A program made the position numbers and the translations under genes. This document shows, piece after piece, positions 49,229 through 59,485 of a stretch of DNA of 64,000 nt. The stretch lies in assembly GCA_022496805.1 (NCBI GenBank), contig CM040106.1, positions 9,796,001-9,860,000 of the forward strand. Direction: 5' to 3'. The notes under the pieces were generated by a model. The model ran no database searches and was not told the DNA's origin. It worked only from the letters and a program-made list of their open reading frames with translations. The stretch's first letter is position 1. Each line of letters opens with the position of its first letter. The DNA comes from Pohlia nutans (lineage: Eukaryota; Streptophyta; Bryopsida; Bryales; Mniaceae).

Positions 49229-50216
49229 AATTGATCATCAAATTCTTTAAAAAAATTCAAGTTTTCAAATGGTAGTAGTTGCTAAAAGCAAAATGAAATT
49301 ACTCAATAAAATGAATAGAAAGAGGAGAAAGTAATGCTAAAAAACAAGAACAACCGACAATTCTTGAGGGGTAACCCTTAACCCCTAAACGTTCTCACCC
49401 TTTTCATATTTGACAATTTTTCAAAGATGCACTATAAAATGCAACTAAGAGGGATATTTTCAACTTGATGAATGAATAAAAGTTGTACATTATAAATTTT
49501 AGATTCTATCCATACGGTTAGATTTGCAATAGCTATTACCAATATTTCTATATAAATTTTCAAACTTAAAATTTAGAGCTCTTTTGTAATATGATGTATG
49601 GCTACAAAGTTTTTAGATAGGTTACGGATTTTTTAGTTGGGACCATTTAAGAAAATTAGGAACTAGATGAAAGTGAACATTTTACTAAAAATGACCTATG
49701 ATAGTCCCGCAGGGCATTTTGAATGGTTATGTGAAGGTGGTTTTTCTAGGAACCGACCTTATAATGTGATGAAACTACTTCTCGCAATAGCACTCGACTT
49801 TAGGCTAGTAAGTAGAGATTGAGAGGAGTAGTACGAGAAGTTTTAGATGAAAAAGAATACACTGTCAACTAGAAGTAGTACTAGTATATTGCAAGTTGAC
49901 TCTGCAAACCAACATGCTATTGCAACTAGCTAGGATTCAAATACAATAATCAATACAAGAACAGAAAACAATACTCCAGTCTAGTAGCATACTAGCATAA
50001 CTAGAACACATACAAAGATTGAAACAAGGAGAATACCACTGTGGCTGCCGGTAAGGAAGATGTACCAAAATGAATAGCAACACCTCTCTCGAAGAGAGGG
50101 AAAGTACATATAGGTGGCTGGTCTGACAATAGTGTCAGACTTGGTCGAACAGGTCAGTCGGGTCGACCATTCTATACCCGCCTGTCCTACCGGGTATCGC
50201 CTACCAGGTCTATGTA
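49229..50216. other. Intergenic DNA with dispersed repeat copy 3
   Basis: 49378-49540 matches the repeat at 17289 (TTAACCCCTAAACGTTCTCA, AGAGGGATATTTTCAACTTG). The rest (49541-50216) has no supported feature; it may include the upstream part or long terminal repeat of the GC-rich element, which I could not delimit. Confidence 0.5.
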
Positions 50217-51869
50217 TCGAACCTCGTTTTTCTCAAAAGTGGGCAGTTAAGGTTTTCAGGGCAGCTAGGAGTAGCCGCAGCCGCCATAAATAGGAGAAGT
50301 AGTGGCCATAATGGCCCATCTATTTATTTGTCAGAAGTGGCGCTCGCATGTGCCCGAGAGCGTTTATTGGGGCCAGGATTGGCAGTGGGTTTCTGGTAGG
50401 GTTAGTGACCGGATTGACAACCGGGTAGAAATGGACGGGTCTCGGGAGGACCCGGCCGCGATTAAAGCCTTAAAATGGGCCGCCTTAAATTGAGCGACCC
50501 ACTGTTCATTTCAACACAACTTGTCCAGCCCTCCCAGACGTCAAGTTTTTGTCTTTCCGGATTACGTTAGTGTAGAGAGTGCGCGACCGGGAAAGGGAGA
50601 GCGTGATAGCCGGAGGCTTAGGCGGAGCACGCTCGTTGGTAGAGCAGAGTGCTCGGAGTCAGTAGAGATGCCAAAAGAAGGGCGAGTGGACGTTCGGGAT
50701 CAAAATCCCGCAAAAGAAGGTGTGTCCGGTGGACCCGAGACATTTGGAGCAGCTGCGCGAGGATCTCGCTGTCGTAGGATGCAAGGAGCTGCTGTACATG
50801 CCGTGGGATATCCAGGATATCAAAGTCTTGGAGGAGCTAGTCAGGGGTAACGCGAATGAGGAGTTCCGGAAGAGCGAGGTCCTAGGGAAGCTGGATGGCT
50901 AGACTGTAGACCACTAGCGCACCACTTACCAATTCTCGGACAACCATTGGGGCTATGACAAGAAAGGGCAAGGGGATGCGGATTGGGTGAAGGACCGGTT
51001 CACCAGCCTCTTGGAGAAGGACGGATTCCAGGTGGAGGATTGCCGGATAGGCCGGGAGAAGCGGTTGCTGCACTTTTTGGTGCCCATTTTTAACCTGGAT
51101 AGGCCCACCACAATCGTCATCAAGCTGGCGAAATGCATCTACGCGGCTTTGTTGCACGGGAAGAAGGTCGTGTGGGGGATGATCGCCCATGAGACGGCGA
51201 AGAAGGAGGCGCTCAAAATTGGAGAGGCTAAAGGTTGTCCTCTCACCCCCTTTCTCTATCACCTATACTCTCATTATAAATGTGTCATGGATAGGGAGAG
51301 GGTGAGGTTGGAGAAGCGCCCGACGCAGGTAGACCGAAACCCAGCCAGCAAGCGAACGGACCATCCGGAAGAAAAGGGGAATCCGGACGAGGATGCGAGC
51401 AGGGACGAGGGAGACAATGCGGCCAAGCGGGGCGACCGGAGCGCACCGGAAGGGCAGGAGGTGTCCCAACCGGAAGAGGAAGGAGGTAACCCGAGCGCAG
51501 AGCGAGGGGAACGGGAGGGTCAGGATCGAGAAGAACCGGATGAGAGGACCCCACCCCGCGCCTGCACCTGGGACAGCACAAGAAGAAGAGGAAGAATATT
51601 GTCCGGAGTGAGAGAGAGGACGACGACGAAATTTAGGTCCTCATCCCTTCCCGGTAGAAGCTGAAGTCCCGGATGAAGACAACTCCGGTAAACGGTAGGG
51701 GCTCTCGGGACGATCCGAATCCAAGAACCAGCCGTCGCACGAAGAACATCAAGGTGAAGGCGCCCGGGAAGAGGAAGGCGAGATCGGAGGAGGACGAACC
51801 AGAGAGCGAGGAGGCGGTCCGGACAAGGAAGCCAGCCCGGACAAAGGAGCCGAACTGGGCAGAAGAAGA
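50217..51869 (+). pseudogene. GC-rich element, right copy: leader and coding part 1
   Basis: 50217-50520 matches the leader of the left copy (minus 905-590). Coding starts near 50666 (FGIKIPQKKVCPVDPRHLEQ, WDIQDIKVLEELVRG) and stays in one frame to about 51600: GREKRLLHFLVPIF, KLAKCIYAALLHGKKVVWG, CPLTPFLYHLYSHY, then a Glu/Arg-rich low-complexity tail. The LLHGKKVVWG...FLYHLY pattern recalls the putative plant transposon protein domain, but the match is weak. Stops at 50900, 50915, 51634 and 51655 are all TAG, and a frame change occurs near 51600. At 51870 the frame is cut by a CACTA element. GC content and CCGG-rich codons differ sharply from the surroundings. Confidence 0.55.
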
Positions 51870-51975
51870 CACTACTAGAAAATCATGACCAAATCAACAA
51901 AAAATCAACAGATCTGTGTTGTTTGGGGCACTGCAAAGACTGATTTCACTGATTTTTTAATTTTTTGTAAAAATC

Positions 51976-52128
51976 AACAATTTGCTGCCTACTTTTTGTT
52001 GATTTGAATAGTACAATGACCAAATCAACAGTTTGCTGCCTACTTTTTGTTGATTTGAATAGTACAATGACCAAATCAACAGTTTGCTGCCTACTTTTTG
52101 TTGATTTGGATAGTACAATGACAAAATC
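51976..52128. repeat. Three tandem 51-bp subterminal repeats
   Basis: Three consecutive units of 51 bp begin AACARTTTGCTGCCTACTTT and end AGTACAATGACCAAATC, with three or four differences among them. They sit about 100 bp from the left end of the CACTA element, where such elements carry transposase-binding repeats. Confidence 0.85.
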
Positions 52129-52707
52129 AAAAAAAATTTAGTGAATATAAAATATTTTTTGGAACATTTTTGGAATATTTTGGGAATATTCTAGAATATA
52201 TAAAAATATTATAGAATCTATTGGAATATTATAGAATCTATTGAATCTTTTGCAATTTATGAACTCGATTTTTTAAAAGGTGATTTTTTTACTTTTGAAC
52301 AATTTCTTGCACTTATGACAAATAGATCCAATTGGTTTTAAATTCTTCTAAACAAACTCTTAACAAGATTGTGAACATAATCCTCAAGGTTGAAAGGCAT
52401 CAAAGCACACAATTATGACTTTCAAAACACTTAAAACGTTTAAAGCACCCTTATTTGGGCAAAATTTAAACACCATGGTTGAAATTCTATGTACTCTAAA
52501 TTTTTTTAACCCCTAAATTAAATGACTGATCAACCATTTTTTGATTGCAGCCCAACCAACAGTGACTATCCATTTGCGGAAACCGACATTCTCCAAGTTT
52601 TTATTTTTTTAGGGTAAGGTACATAACTATTGAGATCATATTTACGTCAAACGTTCAATATCCTAACAATGGGTTGCTGCATTCCCATGTTGTTGGGCAT
52701 GCTCGAA

Positions 52708-52825
52708 CACTAGTAGAAAAGGTGGCATTGCCGAAGAAGATGCCCACCTAAGCAATGCTCAATTCCACGCATGCACAGTGATTTTGCCTGGGCATGTCCC
52801 AGGGGCGCCACCTTTTCTACTAGTG
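52708..52825. mobile_element. CACTA-type MITE, 118 bp
   Basis: The ends CACTAGTAGAAAAGGTGGC and GCCACCTTTTCTACTAGTG are a perfect 19-bp inverted repeat. The flanks are GAA and TAA, a 3-bp duplication with one change. The interior (GGGCATGTCCCAGGGGC) is GC-rich compared with its host. It is nested in the larger CACTA element. Confidence 0.85.
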
Positions 52826-53282
52826 TAAGTGCTTGCCATTTCAAAATTTGAAGTCTAGCATATGACAAAATACCAAAGTCATTCTCTTTTCACATAGATA
52901 ACTTAAAATTCACTGAGTTTGTTTTGTAATCATTTAGTACTAGAATGAGTGTTTTATGTAATTGGATTATATAACTGCAATTTTGCAGACTTTCATCATT
53001 TCTGACAAACAATAAGAAGAGACAAGTAGGCTGATATTCCCTAAATTAAAGTTGTTGAGGGTGAATTTTGACACACTTTGGCTGCTGACTGACTTTCAGC
53101 TCCATCAGAATCAATCACACGGACGTTCAAACAAATAAACCCACTTGAATGGGACAACAATTAGTCATTTGTGAACCATTTTTTTTCTTTCTTCTCTGAA
53201 TCTTTGTGCTGGAAACTTGGAACCTTCTTTTTGTTTCTACACAGTAATCCATTTTTTTGAAACATTCAATCAATTGAACTCA

Positions 53283-53820
53283 TTAACCCCTAAGTGACCA
53301 GTCGACCAATTTCTAGTCGCACCCCAAATAGCCATAATTAGGAAATGACATTTTCAAGTTTTAATATCTTATCGAAATTGGGAGGAGAGATCATGTTCTA
53401 GTGTTGTTTGATACATTTCATTTGCAATATTGAGGTTTAGTAAAGAATTTTTCAACAATATAGACCTCAATATTGTCTTAGTGTTATAAAACTTACTACT
53501 TTGGGAAACTAATCATGTTCTCTCCTTTGAAGAATTTTCTTTTAAAATTTTAGAATAGAATGTTTAGTTTTAACCAATCATTCCAAATTTCATACTCTAA
53601 ATGTAGAATTAGTAATTTTGGTGAATTTCAAATGGCAAAAGCATCTTAATTCATTAAATGAGTATTTAAAACTCTTTATAGAAGTTTGAGCATACAAATA
53701 ATTACTAAACATCATGCTTCTCATTTTCTTTTTTGAACCAAACTTCATCGAAGTTGCATAAGTAACATCCTATAACACATCTAGGTTTTTCTTTTACCCC
53801 CTCTGTCATTTAAGGGTTAA
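53283..53820. mobile_element. piggyBac-like TTAA element C
   Basis: TTAA at 53283-53286 is followed by CCCCTAAGTGAC. GTCATTTAAGGG precedes TTAA at 53817-53820; 10 of 12 terminal bases pair. The 530-bp interior is non-coding. A second left end of the same family (TTAACCCCTAAATTAAATGAC then TGATCAACC) lies at about 52506, so a larger, older copy may enclose this one. Confidence 0.6.
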
Positions 53821-54005
53821 CTTAATCATTCACAATTTTTTTTTTTTAAAACCGCAAACTTTATAGGCCATTTTGTCATAGTAAAATAACTTTGTTTAGA
53901 AATCTTTGAACCAAGAAAAGCTGCAAATTCAAGAAATTCCAAAACATCGAATTGTAAGTGTATATGTAAGAAAAAAATTACTCTATGTTCATCAAATTCT
54001 AAGTA

Positions 54006-54065
54006 TGGTGGGTTGGTTAGAGTGCTGAGTGCTAAATGTAAGGTCACGAGTTCAAACGTGATTGT
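54006..54065 (+). repeat. SINE fragment
   Basis: An A-box-like phrase (GGTTGGTTAGAGTGCTGAG, 54011-54029) and a B-box-like phrase (GAGTTCAAACG, 54048-54058) have tRNA-like spacing. No stems fold, so it is not a tRNA gene. Confidence 0.35.
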
Positions 54066-54314
54066 CGACCGAGTTGATGAAATTGGGCTGCCCTAAAAAT
54101 TTGGACACCCCAAAAAACATATTCTAACCCGAAAATTCCGGGCAGCAAAAAATATGTTTTTTCTTTTTTCTTTTTTTTCCCCTTTTTTTTTGGGTGCCCA
54201 AATCAACAGAAAAAATCAACAGAACTGTGTTACATAGTGTCCAAGTCAACGCGACCTAAACAACAGACAGGACCAACGTTTTCTTGTTGATCTGGACACA
54301 GAATTTTCTACTAG

Positions 54315-55478
54315 AGAACCGAGCGGAGGAGCCAATCCGGGTGGGGGTGGAAGAGGTATCGGTCCTCACGGAACTGGAAGGGGCTTTCCTTCAACCGATC
54401 CGGGAGGCTATTGAGGCAGTAGAAAGGAAGTATCGTCCACTATGTGTGGCGATGAGGGGGGTCAGGAGTGCCCTCAGGAGCTCAGCGGTGGGCGAGTATT
54501 CCGATCTGATCCGAAAATTGAAGAAGGAGGTAGGTTCAAATCGGAAGGAGCTGGACAAAAGCTGGATGGAGACCAACAAACTGGCCATTTTGGCGCTGGA
54601 CCAGAAGCATGAGATAGCGCTAGAAGGAGACAATTCGGGCTTTGGAGCAGCAAGACCGGACGACCCTCAAGGCGTTGGAGAAGTTGTTCCAACTGGATGG
54701 GGAGGTCCAGACCAAGGCCCGATTATGGGACGAGAAGGTGGCGGAACCGGGTATGGATGAGGCAACGCGGGCTAAGGAGGTCGTGAAGGAGTATGCGGCC
54801 AAGGTGGAGAAGACCTTGAACAATTTCTGGAAACTGATAGCCGCGGTGTTTGCGAGGTGTCCACTCGGACGCCGACCGGAAAGTGGGGAAGCCAGCCGGA
54901 AGGAAGGGAGAGCTCCTTTAGCCAGTAGCGAGATGCTGGCTCATTTTCACTTCTCCCAAGATGCTCCCCGGACTGGAGATATAGACTAGATGATGGGAGC
55001 CGGGGCTTCTACTCCGGAACAGTCGTCAAGACCGACAAGGAATTTGGATCCGGTTCTAGCGGGCGACTAGCGGGACGCAAGCTTGGCCGGACTGGTCAAT
55101 CATGAGGAGGTAGCAGAGAGTGGCACCCAACCGGGTGAGGAGGCACGAACTAAGGGTGGACTGGACGGTAACCCGGAAGCTCAACCGGATGGTGCGCAAC
55201 GAAGCGCACCGGATGGCAAGCAGGAAGGCAAACATGGCAAGTGGGAAGGCGAGCACGGCAAGCAGGAGGGCGAATGCGGTGCGCAAGGAGGCAAACCGGT
55301 AGTGGAGGATTTCCGGATAAACCGGGAGCCGGCGCTGGAGGAAGAAGAAGACAAAGAGGAAGGAGACCGGACTCGGGAGACCCGGAGTAAGAGGGCCCAG
55401 GAGGATTCCGGTGACTTCTACTCAGCTCCTTCAACGCGCACTGCAGGGGATGGTGGCTCGGAAGCGTCAGAAGAGTAG
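54315..55478 (+). pseudogene. GC-rich element, coding part 2
   Basis: The coding sequence resumes after the CACTA element. 54315-54640 encodes a helical, charged stretch (VLTELEGAFLQPIREAIEAV, DLIRKLKKEVGSNRKELD) with strong coiled-coil character. The frame shifts near 54640 to LKALEKLFQLDGEVQTKARL and VVKEYAAKVEKTLNNFWKLI. After TAG codons at 54987 and 55068, the same frame goes on with a hydrophilic repeat region (KQEGKHGKWEGEHGKQEGE) to a TAG at 55476-55478. No reverse transcriptase, protease or DDE motif is seen. Together with part 1 it looks like a single gag-like or structural protein of a non-autonomous element. Confidence 0.5.
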
Positions 55479-56884
55479 GAATCTGGAGTCCGGGTAATCG
55501 GACTCGGTTAGGTAGGCTAGCTTTTTGATTAGGCAGACTAAAACTTTTTTGTGCATAGGCTTTTAGGATTTGAACGCTTAAAGTCCGTTTTAGGATAAGA
55601 GTTGAACCAGTTGGGTGAGCTCCCTTGTTTTCCGGATCCTGGTTTTGTAGGATCCGCGGGTTTTCTGGATCCGGGTGCTCAGGGCTTGCTACTTATCAAG
55701 GAATGTTCTTCATTCCTTGGGTCTTTTTGTATCATTGTTTTCTTGTAAGTAAACAACTGTAGACGCATTCTCCGAAAACTGTGTGTATGTTCGTGTGTTT
55801 GTATACGTGGTTGTTTGGTGATGGATACAGTGGTTCAATAAGTCCCTTGGTGACCGGGAGGACTAAATGGGTTCTTGGATATACTCGGTTTAGAGTCTGG
55901 TATACAAATTGTGGGCGGTTTAGTGGGTGTTTGAAGGAATGATTTCTATATCCGGTTGCAGGGGATAATCCGGCTTAGTGGCTGAGCGGATGGGAGGGGG
56001 TACTCCGGTCTGCACAGAACTCCTGGACGGGTAGTCCGGTAGAAGTGCCAACATCTGGATAACCCGTGCGATAGGGAAATACGGAATTGCTAGAGTAGAA
56101 TAGAACGCTAGAAACTCAATTGATCCCGGACACCCCGACAGTGTCCATCCCGGTTAGCAAGTTGTTGTTGTATTTTGGGAAAAGGGGGAAACCGGGTTGC
56201 CCTTGTGTGACCGGCTGTGGGTTTGGGAGAAACTTGCAGTTGAAGTGCAGTATGGAAAGCACCCGGATTGGAGAGTTGAGTAAGTGGAACCGGGAGGAAG
56301 TGAAGTTTCCATTACTTAAATCAGTAGGGAGGGTTGTGTCTTTTAATCCAGCACCACTAAATGCAAATGGAGAACCCTCTGAGGGAAAACAAAGGCTAAA
56401 TAAACCGGGCTAAGTTGTTAGGGTAGACCGGGGAGAGTGGATTGGATAAACTTCCAATCCGGAAAGGAACCGGATCTAGCCGCGACCGGATCAGTCAGTA
56501 GTAGTAAGAAGATCCGGTTTAGTATGAAAAGAGGAAGTTAGTTGGTGGTATCAGGGGAAAAACCACTATCCCGGACTAAACTATGGTAGCCTCTCACTTC
56601 ATAGAGTCTCCGCGGAACGATAACCCAAAAATCACCTTTACAAGCGCTCTTAATACGAAAAAGTGTGTTCTAAGGGAATATCTGGTATCACGTGCTACGA
56701 CACTATACCTACCGGTTATAGACTAGCCTACACTTAGCTGAAAGGAATATCCAACGAATATACGGTTAACAAGTTAGGGGTTAAAGAATTGCAAGATTTT
56801 GTTTACATATATTTTAGTAGAAAACAAAATCAATGTTTTGAATAAGAATATATTTATTGCAAATATTTGAATACAAAATATCAT
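55479..56884. other. 3' region of the GC-rich element
   Basis: GC-rich sequence with CCGGAT and CCGGTT motifs continues to about 56620, then composition falls to the AT-rich background. 56540-56552 reads TGGTATCAGGGG, resembling the start of an initiator-Met tRNA primer site (TGGTATCAGAGC). This could mark a long terminal repeat boundary, but no repeat pair was found. The frame 56120-56413 has no known motif. Confidence 0.35.
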
Positions 56885-57880
56885 TTAAAATGATGGTCCA
56901 TGCCTATGACTACAAATGACATCGGCAAACAATGCCGCAATACGCTTTTGTGACGCTTGTGTCGCCTTCAACATTTCGAACTCCATCTTTTTGTTGTCTC
57001 CATAGAGTTGTGCCGTTGTTTCCATCTTAATCTGTTCAATACGTGCAGAGGACTCTGTAAAACGATCCAACGCAGAACTAATATCACGATTTAATATCAT
57101 GATTTTTCGTCCTCTGACACTTTATATTTACGCGTCCACGAACTCCATATAGATTTGATGCTTGAAAAATTCGCTCTATCTCTGTATGCGCGGCCAGCAT
57201 AGCTTCATCTTCTAAATCAACCGGAGCATCCACCGTATCAATTACGGGGGCTCCGTGATCAACGGCCCCTGGCACTCCATTTTTGCTTTCGATGTCTCAC
57301 TCAACATGGTGTCCATAACATTATACCATGTCCACTTTGATCCCCCGTTGTTACTGGAGACATTGAAATTTTTCTTGTCTTCATAATAATTTTTCAACAA
57401 CTTTTCCCATTTATCTTTAGCATGCTTAGGCTCTTGAAATGACTCATTTGGACAAAACAAAACAATTTTCTCACGAAATCCTTCCCAAACGTTTTGGGCA
57501 AAATGAAGTATAACCGGAGTCCACGATAATTTTCTCTCACAATCTCAATAAGCTTTTTTGTTGCCTCTTTTCTCCATTTGCGATCATCTCTACTACAAAG
57601 TACTGGAGTTTGGGAAGTATTTACGGGTTCTTGAGGTACTTGGAGTACTTTTTGCCTTGTTGCATGGACTTGTTGCCGACCTCTTTGTAGTTGTTGTCTT
57701 CTTTCTTGTGCCTCCTCACTTTGTTCTTCTGCATGTTGCATCGCCCCTTGTTTCTCCCTCACTCAAGTTCTTGCAAAAGCTTGCAATAGAGCTTATACGC
57801 TTAAGGTAGGTTGGGTCTCCTCTTCAAAGTCTTCTTCCTTATCAAAATCGTACTCATCATTTTTGGACTCATCCATGAGG
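56885..57880 (-). pseudogene. Harbinger-associated Myb/SANT-like protein, decayed
   Basis: The minus strand encodes a broken protein from an ATG near 57877 (MDESKNDEYDFDKEEDFEEE). It has a Gln/Arg-rich linker, then WRKEATKKLIEIVRENY and, after a frameshift, HAKDKWEKLLKNYYEDKKN and GSKWTWYNVMD. This is the Myb/SANT or trihelix DNA-binding pattern of the second protein of PIF/Harbinger elements. A C-terminal coiled coil follows (MEFEMLKATQASQKRIAALF, ending 56885). Stops TAA and TGA lie near 57800 and 57765, with at least two frameshifts. It is 12 kb from the Harbinger transposase relic and on the other strand, so probably from a different insertion. Confidence 0.6.
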
Positions 57881-58439
57881 CTTGCTAGGTAACCTGTGTG
57901 TACCATAACTAGGTTCAAAGAGGGTTTGAGAAAAAAAACATGTAAGTCGAGAGAAGGCGATGAGTTGTGAGTTGGGGAGATGGTGTTTTGTAAGAGAATG
58001 TTCTGTTAAATAAACATGAGTTTTGTGTTTTGACAATTGAAAACAAGGAATAGTTTTACCTGGTTGGCTGACCAACGCCGTTGCCAGGGTTTGGACGTAC
58101 TAGGAGGGCAGTTGTACGCTGCACTCACACCAACAAAGACATTGTTCCCCCACGTTCCTCAAATATCGGTGTCGCGGCTGCAGGAAGCGGTGAATGCTCA
58201 TGTGCAGCGGCCTATTCTAAATTGTAGGATGGGTTCATAGCTTAGGATTGGAAGGTTGTAGGTTGCTCACAGTTTGCTATCAATACGTGGTCTAAGTAGA
58301 GCTTGGATTAGGTTGGCTGTAAATGTTGCTGCTCATGTTAGTGAACGCGGTTTATGGTCTGCATGATACTGAATTGAATCAATCCACTTCAACTGAACAA
58401 GACCGTATTGAAGCATTGGCGGAAAATATATCGAGATTG

Positions 58440-59485
58440 TATTTGAGGAAATAGTGGCCGATCAGAAGGTTGAAGACGTTGACAAAAGACAAAGCACCAT
58501 GGATAGTGCCAAGGAGTACGCAGAGGTCTTGCAAGCGTTTAAAGAGGAATGCGTCCACGAGTCTTGGGGGGTGCAGTGTACTAAACATGTACGAGTATAC
58601 ATGAGTGCACAGAAGGTGTATGAATTTGAACACTACCATATTACGTATACATACAATAAACACATTTAGAGCTAAAACTATTCACGTATACTTACACTAA
58701 ACATATATTTAAAACGGAATACATCTGTATACAAAGGTATTTTAGACATACAACCTCTTGTATATAGGGGGGTTTTAAAAGGGGTCATGAACACACGTGA
58801 TTCTCAAACATAATATAGAGTGCACCCCCCGAGCGACGAATTAGAGAGAGCGCCAAAGCCTTCAAGGAGGAATTTGCGGCAAGTAGCAGTGATAGTGATC
58901 TGGACAAAAATACAGCGAGATAACAGGTAGAGAGGTAGAGCGCGTACCAATGGTGGACCAGATGCCACACATGATCCGTGAGTCGTTTAAGGACTTTTAC
59001 GCTATTGTTACCAAGATAAGCGCGTAAGAAACCCTTGGAGAAGGCGACCATGAAGATTCTCCTTTGCCTTCTAGAGCTGTATAATGGAAGTGTAGCCCGC
59101 TCTCCAAACAAACATCAACAAGCTCAAGCATGCATTCACATACGGATACCGTACTAGATCCGCTGCTTTGTTCATCGTTCCCTCAAACAACAAAGGTGAA
59201 GACCTTGTCGTTATCCCTAACATGAAGAAGCTCTTGTGAGGAGAAGAGGATAAGAAGTTTGATCACTTGTTGCGGACCGATCTCGACCTAATCAAACTCT
59301 CAAACAAGATGATATTTGTTTACGATGCTAACCACCGGTGCTTGGCATTGAGAGACTTCATCAAGCCGGAGAAGTCGGAAAAAGAGGTTTAGTACTTTGA
59401 GCATGGGGTTCTAGATTGTCTTGTGCTCAATGCTGTGGAAAAGACTATGAAAATTCTGAACGCATTGCACAACATCAATATGTAA
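58440..59485 (+). pseudogene. Second ParB-like protein relic
   Basis: Coding-like fragments run left to right. 58449-58562 has VADQKVEDVDKRQSTMDSAK and VLQAFKEECVHE, cut by the MITE 58563-58833. After it come SAKAFKEEFAASSSDSDLDK and MPHMIRESFKDFYAIVTKI. 59168-59485 is one frame (with TGA at 59237 and a TAG near 59390) reading LFIVPSNNKGEDLVVIPNMK, HLLRTDLDLIKL and MIFVYDANHRCLALRDFIK. The last motif matches ParB/Srx box II (DGNHRxxAL). It is unrelated in detail to the GQHS protein at 32-36 kb, but of the same fold class. No intact version is present. Confidence 0.45.
58563..58833. mobile_element. 270-bp MITE with 8-bp duplication, copy 3
   Basis: Starts CTTGGGGGGTGCAGTGTAC and ends GAGTGCACCCCCCGAG. 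Flanks are CCACGAGT (58555-58562) and CGACGAAT (58834-58841), matching at 6 of 8 positions. It is the most diverged copy and interrupts the ParB-like relic. Confidence 0.85.

Larger units (their letters stand above)
51870..54314. mobile_element. Non-autonomous CACTA element, 2.4 kb
   Basis: The left end is CACTACTAGAAAATC at 51870. The right end reads GAATTTTCTACTAG to 54314, an imperfect inverse (CTAGTAGAAAATTC) that has lost part of the terminal CACTA. AGA lies on both sides (51867-51869 and 54315-54317), the 3-bp duplication expected. Subterminal regions on both sides carry ACCAAATCAACA and TGTTGATTTG phrases, as usual for CACTA transposase-binding sites. No transposase is encoded. It splits the coding region of the GC-rich element and contains a smaller CACTA MITE, a piggyBac-like element and a SINE fragment. 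Confidence 0.65.

Noticed and set aside
20916..55478. A nuclear genetic code with UAA/UAG as Gln
   Set aside because: UAR stops in element genes fall where Gln is plausible, and the three best gene ends are TGA. But about 40 Gln codons in the two intact genes are all CAA/CAG, and the Harbinger relic also has TGA stops and frameshifts. Decay explains this better.
54987..55478. Separate small genes in part 2 of the GC-rich element
   Set aside because: The fragments are in one frame separated by single TAG codons, so they are parts of one broken frame.
56540..56552. Primer-binding site of an LTR retrotransposon
   Set aside because: TGGTATCAGGGG matches the initiator-Met site for only about 10 bases, and no long terminal repeat pair was found.
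43797..57880. One Harbinger element spanning 43.8-57.9 kb with transposase and Myb-like genes
   Set aside because: The distance (12 kb), the unrelated elements between, and lack of matching ends make two separate relics more likely.
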